In this document: positions 1 to 8,838 of the stretch, piece after piece | Layout of the letters: each line of letters starts with the position of its first letter | How positions within the stretch are numbered: position 1 is the stretch's first letter | Program-made: the position numbers and the translations under genes | Assembly (NCBI RefSeq): GCF_040219215.1 | Contig: NZ_JAVJSX010000025.1 | Span: 124,001-188,000, forward strand | Direction: 5' to 3' | Source of the DNA: Thalassobaculum_A sp040219215 | GTDB lineage: Bacteria; Pseudomonadota; Alphaproteobacteria; Thalassobaculales; Thalassobaculaceae | Length of the DNA stretch: 64,000 nucleotides | Notes under the pieces: generated by a model | The model's database searches: none | Told to the model about the DNA's origin: nothing | What the model saw: the letters and a program-made list of their open reading frames with translations, nothing else

Positions 1-630
1 ACCGCGGCACTGACCGTTCTGACACTCGGGCTGTTCAAGCCTTGGATGGATGCCAAGCGAATCCGCTATGCGCTGCACGGCGCTCGCGCCGGCAGCCTGC
101 CGGTTACATGCCAGGTCAGCGGCGGCAACCTGTTCTGGTCGTGGCTGGTGGCCATGCTGCTCTGGCCGTTCTCATTCGGGCTGTCGTACTTCTGGTACAA
201 GGCACGGGTCTACCGGTTGGTCGCCGACCGGACCGTCGCCGGGCCAATCCGGTTCGGTTTCACCGCGTCGGGCTGGTCGCATGCCTGGCTCACGCTCAGC
301 AACATGGCACTGCTGTTTGGCCCGGGAATGTTGATCGCGTTGTCGCTGACCCCCGCGATACTCGGTACGCTCGCGAACATCGGTCACATCGGTGCTCAGG
401 CGGACTCGACGAGTCTCTACTGGGCATTGACCGTCGCCGCCCTTCCAACCTACGTCGCCATCGCGGCCTGCTATCTCCTTTTCATGCCGATCGTCTGGGA
501 GCGCCGGATCCGCTTCGTCTGCCGACACTTGGTGGTGCTCGGCGCGATCGATCTGGCAGCGCTGCGCCAGGCGGCCGACGACCGCACGACAGCCGGCGAG
601 GGTCTGGTGGGCGATTTCGATGCCTTCTAG
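1..630 (+). CDS. DUF898 (YjgN-like) membrane protein, 5' end outside window
   Basis: The open frame runs in from base 1 without a stop, so the start codon lies upstream and only the C-terminal 209 residues are seen. The visible part has three hydrophobic segments, the first around the run WSWLVAMLLWPFSFGLSYFW. The pattern of KPW, YALHG and YFWYKARVYR matches the DUF898/YjgN family of polytopic inner-membrane proteins, whose function is not known. The stop overlaps the start of the downstream M48 protease gene by 11 bases, so the two are probably co-transcribed and may work together at the membrane. This pairing is known for the family; the partnership itself is inferred. Confidence 0.75.
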   Translation, partial: TAALTVLTLGLFKPWMDAKRIRYALHGARAGSLPVTCQVSGGNLFWSWLVAMLLWPFSFGLSYFWYKARVYRLVADRTVAGPIRFGFTASGWSHAWLTLSNMALLFGPGMLIALSLTPAILGTLANIGHIGAQADSTSLYWALTVAALPTYVAIAACYLLFMPIVWERRIRFVCRHLVVLGAIDLAALRQAADDRTTAGEGLVGDFDAF

Positions 631-1705
631 CGGGGAGGCCGCGTCAGCCGGTGCGCGTCCGGCAACGCTGTTCGACGGCGTCAATGCGCTGGACCATGCT
701 GTGCTGGTCACGCTGTCGGGCGGCCGCATCGTCATCACCCCCGTCGACACCGCGAGCCCGCCATACTGCCCCCTCATCTGGCCGTTGAAGGACAGCTATG
801 TGGTGACCGACAGCCGCCGCGACGGTTTGACCGTTAGCACCCGGTCGGTTCCGGACGCGCGACTGGTGATCGACGATCGCTCCCTGAGCGCCAGCCTGCT
901 GCCCCGGCTCAATCGGACCGCCGGCCGATCAGATGCGCGCCGGTCGGCGGTACGCTGGGCGGTTGCCTTGGGGGCAGCGGTGGTGCTCATCGTCGCGACA
1001 GCGGGCCTGGCATCCCGCCATGCGGCACAGCTGTTTCCGGCAGGGTGGGGCGGCGGCCTGTCCGACGGCATGGTGTCCCAGCTGTCCGTCGTTCATCCGG
1101 TGTGCACCGGTTCCGCCGGGGTGGCCGCATTGGACAAGCTCGCCACCGGCATGACCGATACGCTCGGCCAGCCGGCGCCGAAGATCTCGACGGTGCGGTG
1201 GGACCTGGTGAACGCCTTCGCGCTGCCCGGCGGCCGGGTCGTGCTGACGTCGGGGCTGATCGCGGCGAGCGACCGGCCCGAAGCGCTTGCCGCCGTGATG
1301 GCCCACGAGATCGGTCACGCGGTGCGTCGTGACCCGCTTGCCCGGATGCTGCGTGGCCGGCTGGTCGACGTCGCTCTGGCTGCCGTCTTCGGAGTGTCAC
1401 TCGACGCCCGCACTGCCGAGGCCGCCGTCGGCTTCCTGCTGGACAGCAGCTACACCCGGGACCAGGAAGCGGGCGCCGACGCCGTCGCGCTGCGCCTGCT
1501 GAACGACCGCGACATCAATCCCGAGCCGGGCGCGAAGTTCTTCGACACATTGGCGGCGCAGGAAACCGGACTCGCCGCCGTCGCTCTGTTCAGTACCCAT
1601 CCGCAGTCGAAAGAGCGTGCCGAGACGTTGCGCCGCCACGGTACCGGAACCGGTCCGGGCCTGGCATCCGGCGACTGGCTGGCCGTCCAATCGATGTGCA
1701 AGTAG
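620..1705 (+). CDS. M48-family membrane-associated zinc metalloprotease
   Basis: A 361-residue protein with an N-terminal cytoplasmic part, one transmembrane segment near residues 110-130 (AVALGAAVVLIVATAGLA) and a C-terminal peptidase M48 domain. The zinc-binding HEXXH motif is HEIGH, about residue 228, and the third ligand glutamate is probably in the later RDQEAGADA run. The substrate-side NAFALPGG motif typical of M48 precedes it. The gene starts inside the last codons of the DUF898 gene, so translation is likely coupled. The likely role is turnover or quality control of membrane or periplasmic proteins; the substrate is unknown. Confidence 0.85.
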   Translation: MPSSGEAASAGARPATLFDGVNALDHAVLVTLSGGRIVITPVDTASPPYCPLIWPLKDSYVVTDSRRDGLTVSTRSVPDARLVIDDRSLSASLLPRLNRTAGRSDARRSAVRWAVALGAAVVLIVATAGLASRHAAQLFPAGWGGGLSDGMVSQLSVVHPVCTGSAGVAALDKLATGMTDTLGQPAPKISTVRWDLVNAFALPGGRVVLTSGLIAASDRPEALAAVMAHEIGHAVRRDPLARMLRGRLVDVALAAVFGVSLDARTAEAAVGFLLDSSYTRDQEAGADAVALRLLNDRDINPEPGAKFFDTLAAQETGLAAVALFSTHPQSKERAETLRRHGTGTGPGLASGDWLAVQSMCK

Positions 1706-1717
1706 CGCCGACCGCGA

Positions 1718-2281
1718 TCACAATGGCCGGCCGCGCACCTGTTCACGCAGCGCCTTGATGTTCTCGGGGTCGACGATGAACGGATGGATCACCAGCGCCG
1801 CTTCGAACGCCTGCAGGGCGTCCGCCGGCCGGTCCAGCGCCAGACGTACCAGCCCCAGGCCCGACAGCGCGCCGAAATGGCGGGGCTCCAACGCCAAGGT
1901 CCGTTGGATATCGGCGATCGAACCCTCGTAGTCACCCAGGATGTAGCGGATCGTCGCGCGCTTGTTCCATCCCTCGGCGAACTCCGGGGCTTTGACCACT
2001 ATGGCATCGAATGCCCGCAGAGCGTCGGTGAGTTGGCTGAGCGCCATGGCCGACAATCCGCGGCGGAGAGTGTCGGTGACATCGGGAGCCGCCGGGGGCT
2101 CCAGCCAGATGCCCCAGATCTGGCTTTCAAGGCGAGCGGCGACCGGCTTGGTGTCCGCTTCGGCGAGCCTGGAGAACAGTGCTGGGAGCCGGCCATCTTT
2201 CTGATCGGCCCGCAAATCAGAACAAATTAAAGCAACAGTGAATACAATTGTAAATATTGACAGTGAAAGCCGCGCCGCCAT
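1718..2281 (-). CDS. Exported TPR-repeat protein
   Basis: A 187-residue protein read from the ATG at 2281, chosen because a signal-peptide-like stretch (SLSIFTIVFTVALICSDLRA) follows at once. Longer in-frame extensions upstream run through non-coding sequence and across the start of the divergent binding-protein gene. Residues 70-175 contain about three degenerate tetratricopeptide repeats (ALDAFDAIV..., YEGSIADIQRTLALEP, PADALQAFEAALVIHP). TPR proteins act as protein-protein scaffolds, and no enzymatic motif is visible. It is convergent with the M48 gene and divergent from the amino-acid binding protein. Confidence 0.75.
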   Translation of the reverse strand: MAARLSLSIFTIVFTVALICSDLRADQKDGRLPALFSRLAEADTKPVAARLESQIWGIWLEPPAAPDVTDTLRRGLSAMALSQLTDALRAFDAIVVKAPEFAEGWNKRATIRYILGDYEGSIADIQRTLALEPRHFGALSGLGLVRLALDRPADALQAFEAALVIHPFIVDPENIKALREQVRGRPL

Positions 2282-2395
2282 CGCCCCTCTCCCAACGATT
2301 GATGCCGAGACAGACAAGCCATCATTCGGCAACGGAACTTTAACCTTTTGCCCGTCAATCTCGCACCGTGCATCAGGCACTGGGAGGAAGATAAC

Positions 2396-3556
2396 ATGAC
2401 GGTTACAACTCTGCTTCACCGCACCGCGTTCGCCGCGACCATGTGCCTGGTCGCCGGCGCCGCCGCAGCCCAGACACCTGGCGTCTCCGGCGACAAGATC
2501 GTCTTTGGCCAGACGGCAGCCTTCGAAGGACCGGCCGCGGCCCTCGGCAACAACATGAAACTCGGCATCGACGCTGCGTTCGGCGAAGCCAACGCCGCCG
2601 GCGGAGTGAACGGACGCATGCTCTCGGTGGTTCGCTACGACGACAGCTACGAGCCCGACAAATCGGTCGCCAACACCCGCAAGCTGATCGACGAGGACAA
2701 GGTCTTCTCGCTGATCGGCCCGGTCGGAACGCCGACAACCCTGGTGACCCAGCCTGTTGCGACGGCCGCTGGCGTCCCGTTCATCGGTCCGTTCACCGGC
2801 GCCGGGTTCCTGCGCAAGCCGGAGAACTCGAACGTCATCAACGTTCGCGCCACCTACGACCAGGAGACCGAAACCTGGATCGAGTTCCTGACCACCCAGA
2901 AGAAGGCTCAGAAGATCGCCATCCTTTACCAGGATGACGGCTTCGGGCGCGTCGGACTTGCCGGGGTTCAGAAGGCCCTGGACAAGCGTGGCATGAAGCT
3001 GGTGGCCGAGGGCACCTACGCCCGCAACACCACGGCGGTCAAAGCCGCCCTTCTCGACATCCGCAAGGCCGATCCGGACGCGGTGGTCATGGTCGGTGCC
3101 TACAAGCCGATCGCCGAGTTCGTGAAACTGGCCCGCAAGCTGAAGATGGACCCGACGTTCATCACGATCTCGTTCGTCGGATCCGAGGCGCTCGCGGCTG
3201 AACTTGGCCCCGACGGCGCTGGCGTGATCATCAGCCAGGTCGTGCCGTTCCCCTTCGACGCCTCGGTTCCGGTGGTCGCCAGCTATCAGAAGGCGCTCGC
3301 CGCCACTGACGCCAACGCCAAGCCGGGCTTCGGATCGCTCGAGGGCTACATGGTCGGTCGTCTGACCGTCGAAGCTCTGAAGATCGCCGGTGCCGACGTC
3401 ACCCGCGAAAGCCTCTTGAAGGCGATCTACGGTACGGGCACCTTCGATCTGGGCGGCGCAGTGCTGAAATACGGCCCCGGCGACAACCAAGGCATGGAAG
3501 AGGTCTACCTGACCGAGATCCAGGCCGATGGTAGCTTCAAGCCGGTCGGCAACTAA
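2396..3556 (+). CDS. Branched-chain amino-acid-type ABC substrate-binding protein (LivK-like)
   Basis: A 386-residue periplasmic-binding protein. The ATG at 2396 has a good ribosome site (GGGAGGAAG) and is followed by a signal peptide ending near AAAAQ. The mature part fits the type I periplasmic-binding fold of the Leu/Ile/Val and amide receptors: DKIVFGQTAAFEGPAAALG, then a ligand-contact region SLIGPVGTPTT and the lobe hinge ILYQDDGFGRVG. No permease or ATPase genes lie next to it. The following genes are a chemoreceptor and a histidine kinase, so it may serve sensing as well as uptake. The ligand cannot be told from sequence. Confidence 0.88.
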   Translation: MTVTTLLHRTAFAATMCLVAGAAAAQTPGVSGDKIVFGQTAAFEGPAAALGNNMKLGIDAAFGEANAAGGVNGRMLSVVRYDDSYEPDKSVANTRKLIDEDKVFSLIGPVGTPTTLVTQPVATAAGVPFIGPFTGAGFLRKPENSNVINVRATYDQETETWIEFLTTQKKAQKIAILYQDDGFGRVGLAGVQKALDKRGMKLVAEGTYARNTTAVKAALLDIRKADPDAVVMVGAYKPIAEFVKLARKLKMDPTFITISFVGSEALAAELGPDGAGVIISQVVPFPFDASVPVVASYQKALAATDANAKPGFGSLEGYMVGRLTVEALKIAGADVTRESLLKAIYGTGTFDLGGAVLKYGPGDNQGMEEVYLTEIQADGSFKPVGN

Positions 3557-3569
3557 GCGACACACGACC

Positions 3570-3606
3570 GTGACGGCTCCGGGCTCGCACAAGCCGGAGC
3601 CGTCAC
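3570..3606 (+). terminator. Strong stem-loop after the binding-protein gene
   Basis: A perfect 13-bp stem (GTGACGGCTCCGG pairing with CCGGAGCCGTCAC) encloses an 11-base loop and lies 14 bases after the stop codon. No long T-run follows, so it may be a processing or attenuating hairpin rather than a full terminator. Confidence 0.6.
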
Positions 3607-3639
3607 CAACAAAGCAAGCATCAGGCGGGAGGAATGGAT

Positions 3640-6267
3640 ATGAGCGTCATCGAACCGAGCGCCGGCGTCGAGGAGTCCGGACGCCGGACCGGATTCGGGA
3701 TCGGCGCCCGCCTCTATGCCGCGTTCGGCGCCACAACGGCCCTGACAGTCATCGCCGTCGGTGTCGCCTGGGTCGCGTTCGAGAACGTCCGCGGAACCAT
3801 GGATGACGTCGCCAACCGAGCTCTTCCGGTCCTGACCGCAAGCCTGCAGCTGGCGGCGCAGTCCGCAACAGCGGCTGCAGTCGCTCCGAACATCATCTCG
3901 GCCCCGACTGAATCCGCCCGCGACGCCGCGCGCGCAGCGATGAAATCCAACCTCGCGTCCGTGGATGAGGGAACCGAGACGCTGGCACGCTTCGACGCCG
4001 CCACCGGCGAGGCCATTCGACCGCTTGCACAGGGCCTTCGCGATCAGTTGGCCGCCCTCGACGACGCGGTGAAGCGCCGGCAGATCGCCCGCAGCGGACT
4101 GGCAACGGCCGTGCAACAGGTCCTCGACGTCCACAAGTCGTTTCTCGGTGACATCCGGCCGTTGGTCGACGACGCGACCTTCAACCTGGTGATCGCCAGC
4201 GAGGACACCACCAGCGAAGTGAGCGACAAGATCGACAGCCTTGTGCAGAAGGAAGTCGCCGCCCTGCAGGCCGCGCTGACCCTGTCAGGGGAAGGTCAGC
4301 GCCTGCTGGGAATCATGGCGCGCTCGGCGCGCATCGAAACCGTCGAGACCCTGGCGGATGAAGAAGCGCTGTTCGGTCGGGCGGCGATCGACATGCAGAA
4401 GACCATCGCCTCCTTGCCGCAGAGTCCGGAGGGTGAAACCCTTGCGACCCTTGCCAAGAAGCTCATGAGCTATGGGTTTGGCGAGTGGTCGGTCTTTGCG
4501 ATCCGTACCGGCGAGTTGACGTGGGTCGACCTGACGCCCGAGCAGTATGACGCGGTTCAGGCGCATCGCAAAACCTTCGACGGCGAGATCGTGGAGATCG
4601 CACGGGCGTTCGATGATGCGGTCAAGCCGGTGGTCGATGCCGCCCGGATCGCGCTGATCGGCGGCAGCAGCGATCTGTCCGCCAACCTGGAAGAGCGGAT
4701 CTCGACGCTGATCGACAAGGACGTCACCAACCTGCGGCAGATGCTGGAGACGTTGGCTGAAGCGAACATGGTGATCGGCCTGATGAGCACGGCGGCCAGC
4801 GCACCCGACATCGATCGGCTGTCCGTGCTGGAGAACACGTTCGTGGCTTCCGGCCAGACGCTTGATACCCTGGCAACGGCAATGGAGGCCGGCGACGGCA
4901 TGGCCGACATCGCGGCCAAGGTGCGGGCACTGATTGCCGCAGGCCAGGGCGATGACAGCGTCTTTCAGCGCCGCCGCGGCGTGCTTGCTGAGGAGCAGGC
5001 TGCCAGTGACGCGCTGACCGAGGTGCAAACCTTGACCCGTCAGTTCGACACGGTCGTCAACCAGCAGGTAGCCCAGGCTCTCGAAGCTGCACAGCGCGAC
5101 TCCGGAGCGGCCTTCGTCGCCATCGACCGCAGCGAGTACATGCTGTTCGCGATCGCCGGTGCCGGTGTCGCAATCGGCATCCTGATCGGCTGGATCGTGG
5201 TCAACCGGCAGGTTGTCCGTCGACTGATGTCCCTCGCCGAGACGATGCGGGTGATTGCCGGCGGCAACCACAACACCGAGGTCGACGCCCAGGGCAACGA
5301 CGAAATCACCGAGATGGCGCGAGCCGTCGAGGTGTTCCGCAACAACGCCATCGAGATGGAGAAGCTGCGCGAAGACCAGGTGGCGGCGGAACGTAAGGCG
5401 TCCGAGGAACGGCACAACCAGCGCATCCAGCTCGCCGATTCCTTCGAAAGCCGGGTGAAGGGCATCGTCGACCGCCTCGGCACCGCGGCCCGCGAGATGA
5501 CCACCAACGCCCAGGCGATGACCGGCGGTGCCGCCGACGTTCGCGACCAGTCGATCAACGGTGCATCGGTCGCTCAGGAGACCTCCGCCAACGTCCAGAC
5601 CGTGGCTTCGGCCGCCGAGGAGCTGTCAGCGTCGATCCGGGAGATCTCAAGCAAGATCAGCCAGTCGTCGTCCCGGGCCCGCGAAGCGGCGGATCAGGCG
5701 GAAACCACCAACCAGCGCGTCGAAAGCCTGGAGCAGGCCGCCCGCCGGATCGACACGGTGGTCACGCTTATTCAGGACATCGCGGAACAGACCAACCTGC
5801 TGGCGCTGAACGCCACCATCGAAGCGGCTCGCGCCGGTGAAGCCGGCAAGGGCTTCGCGGTCGTGGCCGGCGAGGTGAAGTCGCTGGCCGGGCAGACCGC
5901 CAGGGCAACCGACGAAATCACCCAGCAGATCAAGGAGGTGCAGGACGGCGTCGCCTCGGCTGTGGTGGCGATCCGCGAGGTCGCCGGTGCCATCCGCGAG
6001 ATCGACGGCTACGTCACGGCCATCGCCGGCGCGGTCGAAGAACAGGATGCCTCGACCCAGGAGATCGCCCGATCGAGCCAAGACGCGGCGGAAGGCACCA
6101 ACGAAGTGACACGGACCATCGAGGGCGTGTCGGCGGTCGCCAACGATACCGGTGTCCAGGCGGAGGCCGTGCTGGCCGCCGCCGAAGCCCTGGCCGGTGA
6201 CGCGGATCTACTCGACAAGGAGGTCACCGGCTTCCTCGACCAGGTGCGAGGCCGGTCGTCCAGCTAG
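3640..6267 (+). CDS. Methyl-accepting chemotaxis protein
   Basis: An 875-residue chemoreceptor. Two ATGs occur at 3634 and 3640. The second is chosen because GGGAGGA at 3627-3633 then has a normal 6-base spacing. Order: TM1 about residues 22-46, a long helical periplasmic sensor region of about 450 residues, TM2 about 500-522, HAMP, and the cytoplasmic signalling hairpin. The hairpin tip is unmistakable (IAEQTNLLALNATIEAARAG, followed by FAVVAGEVKSLA). The length of the sensor region is greater than in Tar/Tsr-type receptors. There is no CheR-tethering pentapeptide at the C terminus. The gene lies directly behind a binding-protein gene, which may supply its ligand. Confidence 0.95.
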   Translation: MSVIEPSAGVEESGRRTGFGIGARLYAAFGATTALTVIAVGVAWVAFENVRGTMDDVANRALPVLTASLQLAAQSATAAAVAPNIISAPTESARDAARAAMKSNLASVDEGTETLARFDAATGEAIRPLAQGLRDQLAALDDAVKRRQIARSGLATAVQQVLDVHKSFLGDIRPLVDDATFNLVIASEDTTSEVSDKIDSLVQKEVAALQAALTLSGEGQRLLGIMARSARIETVETLADEEALFGRAAIDMQKTIASLPQSPEGETLATLAKKLMSYGFGEWSVFAIRTGELTWVDLTPEQYDAVQAHRKTFDGEIVEIARAFDDAVKPVVDAARIALIGGSSDLSANLEERISTLIDKDVTNLRQMLETLAEANMVIGLMSTAASAPDIDRLSVLENTFVASGQTLDTLATAMEAGDGMADIAAKVRALIAAGQGDDSVFQRRRGVLAEEQAASDALTEVQTLTRQFDTVVNQQVAQALEAAQRDSGAAFVAIDRSEYMLFAIAGAGVAIGILIGWIVVNRQVVRRLMSLAETMRVIAGGNHNTEVDAQGNDEITEMARAVEVFRNNAIEMEKLREDQVAAERKASEERHNQRIQLADSFESRVKGIVDRLGTAAREMTTNAQAMTGGAADVRDQSINGASVAQETSANVQTVASAAEELSASIREISSKISQSSSRAREAADQAETTNQRVESLEQAARRIDTVVTLIQDIAEQTNLLALNATIEAARAGEAGKGFAVVAGEVKSLAGQTARATDEITQQIKEVQDGVASAVVAIREVAGAIREIDGYVTAIAGAVEEQDASTQEIARSSQDAAEGTNEVTRTIEGVSAVANDTGVQAEAVLAAAEALAGDADLLDKEVTGFLDQVRGRSSS

Positions 6268-6512
6268 ACTTCCGTCAGCAGCACGCGTTTCGGTTCCCCC
6301 CTCGGAACGGCAATCGACAGGGACGTCTGCACCAGTTCACGCTGTCTGTACGCATTGTACGTGCCGGTTCCGGCTGGCCGGACCGGAACATGACCTCATT
6401 GACCCTTGATCTGACGAAGTTCGACTGAATAAGCTTTGCTCTATGGCGAATAGGTATCGGAAAATCACTCTCCGACATCGACAGCGCAGCTACGCCAGTG
6501 CACGAGGGCATC

Positions 6513-8813
6513 GTGAAAGTGTTCAATTCCGGCCGAAGCGGGTTTCCGGTACGGCCGGTATTGAGCGTGATGGTATTTCTCGGCGTTCTGCCGCCACTGT
6601 TGTTTGCGATCATCGCTCTTCTGAACTATGCGAACAGCGCACGCGACGAGGCCGCTCACAGGCTGATGAGCAACGCCAAGGGGGTGGCGCGGGCAATCGA
6701 CAAGGAGTTCGAGGTCGCGATTGCCGCCCTTACCGCGCTGAAGAGTTCATCACTGCTCGAACAGGGAGATCTCGTCGCGTTCGAGCACAGGCTGCGCAAC
6801 ACCAGGCTGACAAAGGGGCGCGGCTTTGTTCTGCTGGACGAACCGGGCAACCCGGTCATCAACGCCAGCGAACTGTCTGCCACCGACATCCAGCACGTCC
6901 GGTCGCAACGAACTGGAACAGACCAGGACGTCTCCATTTCGAACGTCATCAACACGGATGGCGGCTATGCGCCCTTCGTGTTCATTGCGATTCCGGTTTC
7001 GCGTCCTGATGGCACCGGTCGCTGGATGCTCGGCACTTTTCTCGACAGCGGTGACTTCGCCGATGTGGTCAGCGAACCGGGAGTACCGGACGATTGGATC
7101 GTTTCGATCGTCGATCGCGACGGCACGCACATCCGGCGCTCGCACCTGAACACCGAATACACCGGTCGACCGCTTGTGCCTGAGTTGGTTCGGCACATCG
7201 AGAACCGCGGAACCGGTACCCTGCTGACCGTTTCGCATGAAGGCATCGATCTCATATCGACCGTCGCCTACGCAAGGACCAGCGGCTGGGCGGCGGCCGT
7301 CGGCCTGCCGCTGGCGAAGCTTGAAGCACCTCTGTGGCAGTCACTTCGAACCCTGGCCTTCATCGGTGCGGCGCTGGTCGTCACCGCCCTGGTTCTGGCG
7401 TTCTGGGTCGCCGGCACCCTTGCCCGGGCGTTCAGCGCCCTGAAGCGATCGGCCGAGACGCTCGGTCGCGACGAGATCGTCGAGCCGAGCGTGTCGTTGA
7501 TCCAGGAAGCGAATGCCGTCATCGCGACGATGGCCGATGTGTCTCATCAACTGGCGCAGCGCCGCGAGCAGCTGACCGCCTTGAAAGACTCGCTGGAGGT
7601 CCAGGTCAGCGAGCGCACGGCCGAACTGGTTCAGCAGATGGCGATCCGCGAGGAGAAGGAGACGCAACTCCGTCAACTGTACAAAATGGACGCGATCGGC
7701 AAACTCACCGGCGGCATCGCGCACGACTTCAACAACATGCTCGCGGTCGTGATGAGCGGCCTGAACCTCGCCAAGCGCCGGCTTGACCGGGGCGACACCG
7801 ATGTCCAGAAGTTCCTCGACGGCTCGTTGAAAGGTGCCGAGAACGCGGCGTCGCTGACGCAGCGCTTGCTGGCGTTCTCCCGGCAACAGGCGTTGAGTCC
7901 CGAATCGGTGGACTGCAGCAAGCTGATCACGAACACCGCCAGCATGCTGCGGCGGACCCTGCCGGAAAACATCGAGATCGAGACCGTGCTGGGCGGCGGG
8001 CTCTGGCGCAGCTACGCCGATGTGCCGGGGTTGGAAAACGCCATCCTGAACCTCGCCCTCAACGCGCGCGACGCCATGCCGAGCGGCGGCAAGTTGACGA
8101 TCGAGACCAGCAACACCCACCTGGACGATGCCTACGCGTCAGACCATGCCGACGTTACGGCCGGCCAGTATGTGATGATCGCAGTGACCGACACCGGGAT
8201 CGGCATCCCGCCCGACATCCTGTCGGAGGTCTACGAGCCGTTCTTCACGACCAAGGCGCCCGGCGAAGGCACCGGGCTGGGCCTCAGCCAGGTGCACGGC
8301 TTCATCAAGCAGTCGAACGGGCACATCAAGATCTACAGCGAGGTCGGTCGCGGCACGACCGTGAAGCTCTACCTTCCGCGCGAAATGACGCAAGCGACGC
8401 CAGCCTATGCACCCACGCGCGCAGGCGCCCGCGTGCCCAAGTCGCAGAGCAACGAAGCCGTCCTCGTTGTCGAGGACGATCCCGATGTCCGGGCGGCCGC
8501 CGTCGCGATGCTGCGTGAGCTGGACTACTCCGTGCTTGAGGCCAGCAGCGGCGACGCGGCCCTGGAGATTCTCGACGCCCACCCGGAAATTGCGTTGCTG
8601 ATGACCGATGTCGTCATGCCGGGCATGGACGGCCGGCAACTGGCGACGGCGGCGACCGAGCGCCGGCCCGACCTGCGTGTGCTGTTCACCACCGGCTACA
8701 CCCGCAACGCCATCGTGCACCACGGCGTCCTCGATCCGGACGTCAGCATGATCGGGAAGCCGTATACCCTGGAAGCCCTGTCGCAGAAGGTATCCGAAGT
8801 CCTGTCGTCCTGA
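6513..8813 (+). CDS. Hybrid sensor histidine kinase with C-terminal receiver
   Basis: About 766 residues from a GTG at 6513, which has GAGGG at a suitable distance; a GTG at 6498 is an alternative without a ribosome site. Order: TM1 near residues 16-37, an extracytoplasmic Cache-like sensor of about 230 residues, TM2 near 281-303, a short linker, HisKA with the phospho-acceptor His in GGIAHDFNN (about residue 404), HATPase_c with the N box NLALNARD and G boxes TDTGIGIP and GEGTGLGLS, and a receiver with VVEDDPDV, Asp in MTDVVMPGMDG (about 699) and the conserved Lys in IGKPYTLE. The likely role is a membrane stress or nutrient sensor; no cognate DNA-binding partner is adjacent. Confidence 0.92.
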   Translation: MKVFNSGRSGFPVRPVLSVMVFLGVLPPLLFAIIALLNYANSARDEAAHRLMSNAKGVARAIDKEFEVAIAALTALKSSSLLEQGDLVAFEHRLRNTRLTKGRGFVLLDEPGNPVINASELSATDIQHVRSQRTGTDQDVSISNVINTDGGYAPFVFIAIPVSRPDGTGRWMLGTFLDSGDFADVVSEPGVPDDWIVSIVDRDGTHIRRSHLNTEYTGRPLVPELVRHIENRGTGTLLTVSHEGIDLISTVAYARTSGWAAAVGLPLAKLEAPLWQSLRTLAFIGAALVVTALVLAFWVAGTLARAFSALKRSAETLGRDEIVEPSVSLIQEANAVIATMADVSHQLAQRREQLTALKDSLEVQVSERTAELVQQMAIREEKETQLRQLYKMDAIGKLTGGIAHDFNNMLAVVMSGLNLAKRRLDRGDTDVQKFLDGSLKGAENAASLTQRLLAFSRQQALSPESVDCSKLITNTASMLRRTLPENIEIETVLGGGLWRSYADVPGLENAILNLALNARDAMPSGGKLTIETSNTHLDDAYASDHADVTAGQYVMIAVTDTGIGIPPDILSEVYEPFFTTKAPGEGTGLGLSQVHGFIKQSNGHIKIYSEVGRGTTVKLYLPREMTQATPAYAPTRAGARVPKSQSNEAVLVVEDDPDVRAAAVAMLRELDYSVLEASSGDAALEILDAHPEIALLMTDVVMPGMDGRQLATAATERRPDLRVLFTTGYTRNAIVHHGVLDPDVSMIGKPYTLEALSQKVSEVLSS

Positions 8814-8814
8814 C

Positions 8815-8828
8815 CGGCCGGACGGCCG
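8815..8828. terminator. Short GC stem between convergent genes
   Basis: CGGCC-ggac-GGCCG forms a small stem in the 25-base gap between the hybrid kinase and glcF, which converge here. It is short and lacks a T-run, so the call is weak. Confidence 0.25.
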
Positions 8829-8838
8829 AACGGCATGA

